Source: Pelobates cultripes
Taxonomy: Eukaryota > Chordata > Amphibia > Anura > Pelobatidae
DNA length: 64,000 nt
Reading direction: 5' to 3'
Assembly: GCA_933207985.1 (NCBI GenBank)
Contig: OW240915.1
Location: 125,973,622 to 126,037,621 of the forward strand
The position numbers and the translations under genes were made by a program. Below, one piece after another: positions 54,830 to 64,000 of this stretch. Numbering within the stretch: the first letter of the stretch is position 1; the number at the start of each line of letters is the position of its first letter. The notes below the pieces were generated by a model. It made no database searches. It saw only the letters and a program-made list of their open reading frames with translations, and was not told the DNA's origin.

Positions 54830-56390
54830 GATAGTGCTGTCTAAAGCCTATTCCAGTTTCTAACCTCACACTAGGTAACATTATCCAAGCGGCCAGAGGA
54901 GTTGGCATTCTTCCAGGAAAGGAGTATAGAAGTCCGGCTCATGTGCACAGAGCAGACGGTACCTCCTCATTAACAGACTGGTAATCCTCTTGCTTAACAA
55001 CTGGATAAATACACTGAACTATACTAAGGATGGCACTTGGAAACAAGCACCATAATTTAAACCCCAATAAGGGGTTTTAGGGGATTTTGTTCAAATAAAT
55101 TGTTTACAGTATCATGCTATGTGGCTTTTCTTGTAAGGTGGATACAAAGTCACAAGGCTACAACACAAATGCAACATAAGTGGATACAGTGTGTGGAGAT
55201 GTGTGCCTTACACAGAACATGGCTGCTTATTACTTTTACTCATATTTACATCACTGGACCTCTTCTTTATATATTTGAACTGTGGTACCCTAAAAACAGT
55301 AATTAGGAGTTGATTTGTTTAAGAGCTGATACTCTTTTTTTGTAGTTTATATTTGAAATCATTGGAAAGATTTTCATTTGTAATAGCTGCTGATTTATTT
55401 TAAGTTAAATTCTCATGTGTATACCATATTTTATCTGTATACTTATTTTAATTGCACTCTCTTATATATACATTTATGTCACCATATAAAACATCCTTAT
55501 CCCTTATATAGGTTTTATCAGTAATTGATTACATTTTCTGGAGCTTGAAATCAGCTCCAGATTTGTGCGCCAAGACAGTACAATCGCTATCTGTGGATGT
55601 GATGTGAAGCCTTGGAAGCTTCAAGTCAAACCATATCTGTGCGTATCACAAAAATCTAGGCCGATGGAAATCAACTGCATACTGTAGGTACATACCAATA
55701 ACAGTTTCCGAACCAAGACAATCTGTCCGTGACCTTGCTATGTAAACACGTGTTTTGAAATAAATTCTATTGCATCTTGATTTCTTTTTGCCCTCTTTTA
55801 TTTTTCAAGCCTACCCAAACACATACAAATGAAAGGCGGTAGACTGGAGTTGTGGGAGGGGCTATCTGGCTTTAAAATACCAGGCCCACTCCCCACCTAG
55901 CTGCCTATGTCAAAATACTGCCCCACTCTCTTCTCCCTCTTATTGTCTAATTAGACATAGGCTGGCCCTCCATATTTACAGGCCTACACATATGTTTGTT
56001 TCGGCACACCCAATCTGACATACATTATTTATTTATAAATATTATTTATACATGTTAGCAGGAACTGCATACATAGAGAAGCACAACCAAGTTGCTGGGA
56101 TTGTGTACTGAGACATCTGCAAAGAATATAGGTTGGATCTGATAGGAGATACCACAAAGGATAGTTGAGAATGACAAAGCTAAGATCCTGTGAGACTTTC
56201 AGAGCCAGACAGAAAAGCAGGTAACAGCCAGCCAAACAGATATTATGGTGGCAGATAAGGAACAGAAGAATGTAGTGGTCGTGGATGTGGCAATACCCAG
56301 TGTCCATAATGTGGGGATATTTATAGGATAATAGTTCAATTCTCAGACCCAAAGATCGTTATCGTAAGTGAAAAGTATTTCATATAAATA
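54830..56390. other. No gene or repeat recognised
   Basis: AT-rich sequence with short open frames and no recognisable domain. Could be the 5' part of the minus-strand L1 or unique DNA. Confidence 0.4.
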
Positions 56391-58113
56391 ATATCACAAT
56401 TTTGTTATAAAAATAGATTTTATTTTATATTAACAAATTAATTAATAATAATATTATGCAACATGCATGACAATAATCAATGAATATCCAGTATAAAATG
56501 GTATGCAATACAAAGGAATGGGTAAACACGTTTCAATGGCTAAACAGCATTTTCTGTCAAGATTTATGAGGTATCCTTACAGACTGAAAGGAAAACTTTT
56601 CACAGTGAAGGGCCATAAAACCCTGGCTAACAGTTAGAATAACCCTTTCAATGCTGGCTAGATCTCCTAGGTAATTAAGATCTATTCTTATGTAATTTTA
56701 AATAAAATAACATTTAAACCAGTTAATTAGTCATTTCCTGGAACCATCCAATAAGAGAATCTACCATATTATATAAGCAGATTTTAATTTGTCTAAAAGA
56801 TATCTTATCTTATATTAGAGCAAATCAATACACCTGGATAAAAACAGCGGTATGCTAACATGTGATACTATCACATTAATATATAATTTTTCTTAATTCC
56901 ACCTGCAGAATGGAATGTTTATAACTATATATTCTTTAGTTAACTAAGATTTCTAAATATGGAAATCTGACCGTAATTTATCCAGTCATATATCATGCTA
57001 TTAGTAAATTTTAATAAATTTAATTAATTAAATGAAACCAGTATAATTACCAGTTGAGTAGATATTTCATCCGATTGGTAGATAGTCTCAGGAACTTATT
57101 TGGATGTCTGTAGGTGCATGAGTTATGGTGAAAGGTGGTGTTGGTTAGAAAGTCAGTACAATTCTAAGTGTTAGAGTTTTAAGAGTAGAGTGTTAGTCTC
57201 AGATGTTGTCCTGGGTTTCTCTGCATGTCCGAGTTGGAGTCCCCAAACTTCCAATTCCTCTCTCCTCTTTTTCATAACCCTCCTGTCTTCCCTTTGTCCT
57301 AACTTTTAAAGGGCCAGACTCTCTGTACGTCATCAGTTGATAACCCAATAGAAGCACTAGAGGTGTGCTTACCTAGGGATTGCCATTTAGGTATTTGGTC
57401 TATAGAGGGCAGTCTTGTCCCACTAAACATACCTATCCAGGAAAGAGTTAACTTTTCCTGGTGGCTATTTTGACGTCATTTTGGACTATCTTTATAGTGG
57501 CCATAATTTAAGTTTCCTTTCAGATCAAACAGTTTCTTTAAGTTTTGTCCAGACTTAGTGTCCGCAATTCCTGCTATAATTTCTGATATGGCAGCTCGTG
57601 AACTAAGTTTCACCTTAAACTTACAATGGGGTCTTGTACATATAGAAAGTAAAATTTTATTATTTAATCTCCTCTGTCACAAATGTCTGGGTTTAGAATG
57701 CATCTATTCCATTAGCATTTAGACAATCTGTCCAACCCCCGTTCTCCTTATCACTTGGTTTATTTATACTATGCATTCCTTTAGCTCTGGCAGAGTGGTT
57801 AGTTTTACAGAAAGGATAGAAATTTTCGTGTCTCTTTGTTAACTTGAAAATAACAAAATGGAGTCTGCTCTGTTCAGAGTGACTCAGAATATACACTTTT
57901 AATTTCTATCATAGCACAAGATGTCTGCCGATATAAATACTCTGACAATAACATCAGGAGATATAAACATGAAAAGGTGGACAAATAAGGACTGAAGGAA
58001 GAGCTAGAAAAGATGTGTAAATTGAAGGCAGTAGTAGTCCCAGTCTCCCATGGTGGGAGACTGGCTTCAACAGATTCCATGTGGGACACATATGGGATAT
58101 ATATATATGTGTG
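56391..58113. other. No gene recognised; possible element tail near 56520
   Basis: Near 56530-56570 acacgtttcaatggctaaac and cattttctgtcaag resemble, on the minus strand, the gaaacgtgt blocks of Penelope ends, but the core is not kept. Otherwise nothing identified. Confidence 0.35.
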
Positions 58114-59291
58114 TGTAACGGATCACCTGGCACCCCGACTGGGTACCTCCGTTGATGAATGCTCCTAGAGCTTCCTGAGGGCTCCAAACACTCCAGCCGA
58201 CACCATAACCACTGTAGACTACTCCAAAGAGCAAGGCAGGAACAAGCTCTTACAAGAGCTTATTAGTGATTTAGCAAGGGAGTACGACAAGCATAGCAAT
58301 CCCTTGTAGTAGATTCCCCCAATAAGAGACGGCACTGCAAATTGAGGGTGAAGTAGAACTGACAGAGCTGTGGGTTTATTGTTCTTATATACACATTCTT
58401 ACACATTAGTACCACCCACAGGATTTTGTAAAACAACCAATAAACAGGTACAATACACTCACACTCCCACACAAAATCCTCCCCTCTGCCTGTGATGCAA
58501 TTACCTTACACAATGGGTTAATATAATTATCACAGGCAGGAAAATACACAGTTTTACACAATATTCATAACTTTAAAAGTATGCACCACATTCACACCTT
58601 TGGCTCCCTGGAACTCACACTGCCGCTGGGGAGGAAAGACGGCACCTTCGGCTCCCTGGAATTCACACTGCTGCTGGGGAGGAAGGACAACATCTTTGGC
58701 TCCCTGGGACTCACACTGCCGCTGGGGAGGAAGGATGACATTTTCAGAATCCGCATACTACAAATACCAACATACATCAAAATCATACAAATTGGACCAG
58801 TGGGTCAAAAGTTAGATCGACGTCCTTTGTGACCAAATGAAGCATGGCTTTTCTGCCCAAAACCAGTTCCACAGAGTCTTCTATCCTGGAGATAATTGGG
58901 AAGTAATCCAATTATCTCCAAGGACAGAGGCAAAACTCCATTAGCCACATGGTAGCAAAATACAATAAAATACATGAAAATATTTAACTCTGCAGCTATT
59001 GCATAAAACAGGTACATATCCCCAGATAGCTTAGAGCTGAGCGCACATTATTACTGAATGGCGCTCAGATCACATACATACAGTTCAATTGCCATGGAGC
59101 CAAAGTCTTTCATATAGTCTTTCGTTATACGAATGGGCTCCATGGCATAGCTATCTGGGGTAACACTGCTCAGATAGGGAAAGTACCGAATGACCCGGCT
59201 TTCGGGGCTTTGCAGGGGAAAATCAAGCATTTCAACATGGGGCCATAGTCACAAGGCTTTTCCAATGCTGGTTCCAATTGCTGGTTCCGCC

Positions 59292-59294
<3 letters not shown>
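58114..59294 (-). repeat. Solo LTR of the recurrent family
   Basis: Starts TGTAACGGATCACC and ends TTCCGCCACA on the plus strand. It shares ordered blocks with 22847-23904 (agctgtgggtttattgttct, ctctgcctgtgat, cataactttaaaagtatg, gataattgggaagtaatcc, ccatggagccaaag). Both ends border TG/TA microsatellites, so a target duplication is not readable. Contains an extra 48-bp minisatellite. Confidence 0.75.
58595..58738 (+). repeat. Three-unit 48-bp minisatellite
   Basis: Units at 58595-58642, 58643-58690 and 58691-58738 share ttggctccctgga and cactgccgctggggaggaa with a few substitutions. The array replaces a single junction seen in the related LTR at about 23350. Unit length is divisible by three, giving repeats of GSLELTLPLGRKD, but this is not evidence of coding. 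Confidence 0.85.
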
Positions 59295-59328
<34 letters not shown>

Positions 59329-60189
59329 AAGAGAGAGAGAGAGCGTAAGCATGAAATTCTGGGAGAGGTTTTGGCCTGCCTACTTAAACTCAGATGACCC
59401 CTGCTTATTTGTCGTTTAGAAAACTCCTGTTTCCACTTACGGTTCGCTCAGACCTCTGACGTCATTTCCACTTTTAGACGTCTCTACACTAATTCAGCTA
59501 TCCAAAAAACTTTTGGTACTCTTCATAAACGAACACAGTCCCTTTTAAAAGATTCACATCACAGAATTGTAAGTAGGTTGGTTATACAAACGCTATTTTA
59601 TTTCTTAATTCATACACATAACTGATTTGTATTACTTTATTCACATATATAAAGCAGTTTGTGTAAATAATGCATTTGCGCTTTTATCCAAGGCATTCGG
59701 CAAATATTTCAGTTGCATGTTTAAAATGCTTTCAAAGCTATAAGTAGTTCAGGCATACCAACACCTTTACAGCATAATCTCCACATTTGTGGAAATTATG
59801 TTCGGTTATACTTCTGTTTCAGGAGATTCTTCCATTTGTGCATTTAGGCATGGCATTCTTTAAAACATCCTTTTGTGTGCTTTTCCTCACAAATACATTT
59901 AATTAAAATGTTTATTTTGGTTTAATATGCTTTGGTTTTTAAACTTACTAAGCAACCCATTTGTGCAATTTCCATTCATATGTATATTATTATTATTATT
60001 ATTATTTTATTATTTATATAGTGCCATCAGATTCCGTAGCGCTGTACAATGGGATATATAAATGTCAATCATGATTTTCTGTTTGTATGGAAAACTATTT
60101 TTTTTTTAAATTCTTTAACAAAAGAGCTTGTTGCCACGGCAGCAGGGACAAGCCCCATAATATCAACAGAGCAAATCAACAGCATGCAA
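59295..60189. other. (TA)n, (GA)n and an unassigned stretch
   Basis: (TA)n at 59296-59320 and (GA)n at 59327-59342 border the LTR. The remainder is AT-rich with one recognisable repeat tail (59983-60058). Confidence 0.5.
59983..60058 (+). repeat. Short interspersed repeat tail, (TTA)n type
   Basis: (ATT)n followed by tatatagtgccatcagattc and cgtagcgctgtacaatggg. This tail is very common in frog genomes, probably as the 3' end of a LINE/SINE pair. The class is from memory. Confidence 0.5.
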
Positions 60190-60200
60190 TTAACCCCTTA

Positions 60201-60278
60201 AGACCGGAGGGCGTACTATTACGCCCTATTTTAGGCGGCTCTAAATGCCGCCGGGCGTAATAGTACGCCCTCCGGTCT
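60201..60278. repeat. Nested terminal hairpin, 26-bp perfect outer arms
   Basis: Outer arms 60201-60226 and 60253-60278 are perfect reverse complements. Inner arms ggcggc (60234-60239) and gccgcc (60247-60252) extend the fold. It starts just inside the terminal repeat. Confidence 0.9.
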
Positions 60279-60753
60279 CTCTGTACGTACCCGGTCGCCG
60301 GCGATCGCGGTTGGGGGGACTCCCAGGGAGCCCCCCGCGGCATGTCAGACCCCATGGCAGCCCTCCCGGCCATGTGAGAGTGAGGTCCTTGCGAGGACCT
60401 CACAATCACATGGCCGGGATAGCTGTCTCCTGCATTGCCAGCAGGGGGCCTGCCTGTAATGACAGGTGGTCCCCCTGCTGGCTGGAAATAAAAATAAAAA
60501 AAAGTTAAATAAGTGTAAAAAATATATATATATACTTAGATCATATATATATATATATATATAGATACTTAGATCATATATATATATTATATATATATAT
60601 GATCTAAGTATCTATATATATATATATATACACATATACATACACACACGTACACTGTATAGGTGTATTTTACTATTAATATATAAATATAATGATATAT
60701 ATATATATATATATATATTAATATCAAACTACACGTAGACTGATACTGATTAA

Positions 60754-60784
<31 letters not shown>

Positions 60785-60912
60785 TTGTTATATATATATA
60801 TTTATATATAATATAAAAAAATGTAAATACGTTAAAAAATAAAATAAAAATAAAATAAAAAATAATTTAAAAATATATAGATGTGTGTTATTTCGTTCTA
60901 ACTGTATTGTGA

Positions 60913-60955
<43 letters not shown>

Positions 60956-61066
60956 CAAAATACACTTAGAACAAAATAATATATATACCTATATACATAA
61001 ATATATACGTATATATCACTATATATATAATCTGCTAGCACTATATTTAACCCTATAACTTTCCAA

Positions 61067-61333
61067 GACACCACAAAACCTGTATATGGGGGGTACTGTT
61101 CTACTCGGGGGACTTCGCTGAACACAAATATTAGTGTTTAAAAATAGTAAAATGTATTACAATGATGATATCGCCAGTAAAAGTGATGGTTTTTGCATTT
61201 TTCATGCACAAACAGCACTTACACGGACGATATTATTGCTGCAATACTTTTTACTGTTTTGAAACACAAATATTTGTGTTCAGCGAAGTCTCCCGAGTAC
61301 ATCAGTACCCCTCAACTACAGGTTTTATGGTAT
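61067..61333. repeat. Long inverted repeat 1 (arms ~105 bp)
   Basis: The left arm (about 61067-61172) and right arm (about 61224-61333) match as reverse complements with about 15 percent difference: left has aaaacctgtatatgggg and ggacttcgctgaacacaaat, right has atttgtgttcagcgaagtc and ctacaggttttatgg. Confidence 0.8.
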
Positions 61334-61454
61334 TTTCAAAAGTTACAGTGTCAAATATAAGGCTTGTGTTTCATTTTTTTCACATTAAAATTTGCCAGAT
61401 TGGGTGCGTTGTCTTTGAGACCCTATGGTAGCCCAAGAATGAAAATTACCCCTA

Positions 61455-61698
61455 TGATGGCATACCATTTGCAATAGTAGACAACCCAAGGTATTGCAAA
61501 CGGGGTATGTCCAGTCCTTTTTAGTAGCCACTTAGTCACAAACACTGGCCAAAATTGGCGTTTTTTGCATTTTTCACACACAAACAAATACTAACGCTAA
61601 CTTTGGCCAGTGTTTGTGACCAAATGGTTACTAAAAAAGACTGGACATACCCCATTTGCAATACATTGGGTTGTCTACTATTGCAAATGGTATGCCAT
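61455..61698. repeat. Long inverted repeat 2 (arms ~100 bp)
   Basis: The left arm reads gcataccatttgcaatagta, then gtagacaaccca and ggggtatgtccagtc; the right arm has gactggacatacccc and ggttgtctactattgcaaat. Arms pair around a centre near 61577, which includes acactggccaaa and tttggccagtgt. Confidence 0.85.
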
Positions 61699-62146
61699 TA
61701 TGGGTGTAAATTTCATTCCTGGGCTACTATAAAGTCCCAAAGGCAACGTAACCAATCTGGCGAATTTCAATTTGACCCTGTAACTTCCCAAAACGCCATA
61801 AAACCTGTACATATGGGGTACTGTTTTACACGTGAGACTTTGCTAAATACAAATATGTGTATTTTATAGCAGTAAAAGCAAACAGTATTATGACATTGAC
61901 CGTTAAAAAATAAAAAATATATTGTCTCCCATTTTTTTCATGTTAAATTATGTTTCATAGCTAAATATTTGATATTAAATGAAAGCCCTGTTTCCCCTGA
62001 ATAAAATGATATATAATAAGGGTGGGTGTATTGAATATGAAAGAGATGTATTACGGTTGGACAGACATGTAGCGCAAATGCCAGGTTTTGTTTACATTTT
62101 ATTTCGTTCACAATGTGTACATTTGGCTCCGTCCTTAAGGGGTTAA

Positions 62147-62870
62147 AATAACAGCACACATATTTTTTTTTTTGTTTGGGAACATAGAGATTCAGGCTAG
62201 AATAACAAGCCTGTGATGCCACCCCGGCATTGTCATGCATTTGAAAGACAAAGGGTATAATACAAATTAATTGCATTAAATTGGATGGCACAATGTCAAA
62301 ATAATAAATACAAAAACTCATGCTAGGCTTGTGTTTTGAATATGGGGCTAATGATGTAGTCAAGCTAAAAGCAACAATTAGGCATGTAGAGAGTAGGCTG
62401 TAAAATGAACATTGATACTGTACTCTGAGTGAGAGTTGCATGAGGCTAAAGTCACTGAAACTGGATTTCCTGTTATGGTTTCCCCCCGGGGTCTGAACAC
62501 TGTATTGATATTGCTCTGAGTAATATCATTAAATAAGACTATTGCTTCAGCTAGGCCAGCCTGAGGGGAGTCTCCACTGTGACTTAACTCACTGTTAGTA
62601 AATTCCCTGAGGTAAGCAAACAAGAGAGTGACACTGCATATAGTTGTTAAATGAAATATTAAAAATAAAATATAAAGAAATTAGAAATTTAAAATGAGTG
62701 GCTAACATAAAAATAACACACAGGCAAACTTTGGAACAACCAGAACCTTCTAATTTGGTTCACAAGTGAGTGTCCCAGCTCTCAGGTGCCCGTTGGGAGA
62801 CCAGATATGCTCCATGGTCTAGAGGAGGTCAATGGGGTTGAGGAGGGATCCGGGCATTTATTGGGGAGGC
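62147..62870. other. No gene or repeat recognised
   Basis: Contains a T-run at 62164-62173 and ordinary sequence. No domain or element assigned. Confidence 0.4.
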
Positions 62871-62879
62871 TTGGATGGC

Positions 62880-63645
62880 TTAAAGGCCACAACTTTAGAC
62901 ATGCCCCAATTCTGTGGGACCGTCGGTGGAGAAACCTCCAGTCCAAAACTCAATAGCAGTCCCAGAGCCAGCAGTACAGAGTCCACCTCTGAGGCATCTG
63001 CAATTCGTAATGTTTTCCCATCATGTGGAATCAACAGGCTTCGAGGGTAGGGCCATCTGTATGGTTTAGCGTGTTGACGGAGAATGATGGTCAAGGGTTT
63101 GAAATGGCTCCTCCAAATCCGAGTTGGTCTGGGTAGGTCTTGGAAGTAGGTCAAAGCAGCAGATTAAAATGGGCAGGAAGGCAATTCCCTTACTGCTGTC
63201 ATGAAGGCAATCTGTACTGCTCGTTTGGAACTGTAGAATTACATCTCTTGGGGACCCAGCTGGTACTCTTGTTACTTTAGGGATGCGGAATAGGTCATCC
63301 ACCACCTACTGTTTGGAATGCTGAGAGGTAAGCAGACTCCTGATGAGGTGCGGAAGCGCCGCAGGGATTATGCTCTCTGGAATACCCTGTGCCTATTTTA
63401 CATGTCCTCTAGACATTGTTCAAGTTGTTTTGAGCTCTGTGAAGCTCGGCGGTTGAGGCCTCCAATGTGGTGTTGCGTGCTGTGAGGTGTCCTCCACCAC
63501 CTTCACACGGGCCATTACAGCATGAATCCCTTCATGCACTACCGCGAGGTCCGCAGCAAACAGCTGGCAAATTGTGCGTAGTAGAGCTTTAATGTCCCCT
63601 TTAGTTGAGGGCAACTCATTGTTCTCATCACAGGATGCATGGTGT
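62880..63645 (-). pseudogene. L1 ORF1 fragment, frameshifted
   Basis: On the minus strand: [40 protein letters not shown] (start of the coiled coil, 63614-63420), then a frame change, VDDLFRIPKVTRVPAGSPRD (RRM, 63305-63066), and LRQHAKPYRWPYPRSLLIPH with DGKTLRIADASEVDSVLLAL (C-terminal domain, 63154-62880). All three ORF1 domains are represented, but separated by shifts and stops. No ORF2 follows in 62147-62880. Confidence 0.75.
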
Positions 63646-63664
63646 AGTATTTTTTTTATTTTAT

Positions 63665-64000
63665 TTTTTTTAAAAGGGGAGAGGTCCGGGGAGGAGTGAT
63701 ATAACTGGTTGTCATCAGCGCACAGGTGGTAGTGGAATCCAAAAGAGGTAATAAGTTTGCCAAGAGAGGCGGTATAAAGAGAAAATAGAAGGGGACCAAG
63801 GACAGAGCCTTGGGGGACTCGAACCGAGACTGGACAAGGGGAGGAGATATCATTAGAAAAAGAGACGCTGAATGAGCGTTGGCAGAGATAAGTATGGAAT
63901 AGTGGCCTTTGGATTTAGCTGCGATTAGGTCGTTAGTAACTTTGATAAGCCCAATCTCAGTACAGTGTAGAGGGCGGAAGCCAGATTGAAGAGAGTCAAG
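63665..64000 (-). pseudogene. L2-like LINE RT fragment, cut by window edge
   Basis: On the minus strand from the window end: [40 protein letters not shown], then [20 protein letters not shown] (motif B region) and [16 protein letters not shown]. The catalytic box is CADD where YADD is usual. The segment with RT motif A that should lie between LISA and VRVPQGS is deleted. The sequence ends in a T-rich run at 63648-63672, next to the L1 ORF1 fragment. Confidence 0.7.

Larger units (their letters stand above)
60194..62142. mobile_element. TTAA-flanked DNA element, 1.95 kb, hairpin-rich
   Basis: TTAA at 60190-60193 and 62143-62146 flanks CCCCTTAAGACC and GTCCTTAAGGGG. It has the same terminus as 28644-32323 and 46856-46927. 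No transposase. It contains a nested 26-bp hairpin at the left end, an AT-rich middle (60500-61030), and two long inverted repeats (61067-61333 and 61455-61698). Words such as ctactcgggggacttcgctg resemble the array units of the 3.7-kb element, so the two are related. Confidence 0.75.

Noticed and set aside
58581..58832. Repeated peptide GSLELTLPLGRKD
   Set aside because: Translation of a 48-bp minisatellite inside an LTR; repeats divisible by three stay open by chance.
63330..63370. ctcctgatgaggtgcggaag block resembling a hammerhead core on the plus strand
   Set aside because: It is the antisense of an L1 ORF1 RRM region; no GAAAC follows at the right place and no stem I can be drawn.

Overview
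The window reads as gene-poor vertebrate DNA, most likely from a frog or toad. I see no operons and no bacterial-type genes. Almost every recognisable coding stretch belongs to a transposable element. The mix of families (Ngaro-type tyrosine-recombinase retrotransposons, Penelope-like elements with GIY-YIG endonuclease, Tc1/mariner, several L1 lineages, Rex1/CR1-like and L2-like LINEs, Ty3/Gypsy, TTAA-flanked DNA elements, a T2/Kolobok-like MITE) is typical of anuran genomes. The species is inference. A run of exactly 100 N at 9967-10066 is an assembly gap. The only candidates for host sequence are one possible 79-nt exon (12463-12541), a C2H2 zinc-finger fragment (9125-9277) and two tandem U2-snRNA-like copies (about 9266-9716).

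Layout. 1-600: start of an L1 ORF1 (minus strand) running off the edge, then an AT-rich repeat. 1150-7054: a nearly complete Ngaro-type element (minus strand) with split direct repeats (A at 6945-7054, then gag, RT/RNase H and tyrosine recombinase, then B, A, B at 1568-1150); repeat copies look identical but the reading frames carry shifts. 7200-9120: an LTR with primer-binding site, a broken gag and a partial LTR. 9125-13500: zinc-finger fragment, U2-like copies, gap, LTR and Penelope remnants, one hammerhead-ribozyme motif, the candidate exon and a MITE. 13500-20000: Penelope remnant split by a solo LTR, then a Rex1-like LINE split by an L1 fragment and a Tc1 element. 20213-25000: a decayed Ty3/Gypsy element interrupted by another LTR. 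25094-27230: two solo LTRs, each with a 5-bp target duplication.

27375-33131: a second Tc1-like element holding a 5'-truncated LINE, which holds a 3.7-kb TTAA element. 33170-42005: a second Ngaro-type element (minus strand) encoding an SGNH-hydrolase segment, split by a Penelope element at 36070-40790 (15-bp target duplication), itself split by an ORF1-only L1. 42452-52075: an L1 ORF1 copy, an LTR, then a long L1 whose ORF2 is interrupted by a 72-bp TTAA MITE and by a head-to-head inverted Penelope pair (48175-51651) carrying two hammerhead motifs and an intact GIY-YIG reading frame. 52080-54830: a decayed L1 ORF2 on the minus strand. 54830-58113: little recognisable. 58114-59294: another LTR with a 48-bp minisatellite. 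60194-62142: a second TTAA element rich in hairpins. 62880-64000: L1 ORF1 and L2-like RT fragments on the minus strand.

The main value of the window is a readable insertion history with several precise target-site duplications, plus ribozyme and hairpin structures inside the elements. Almost all element genes are broken, so no autonomous element can be claimed.
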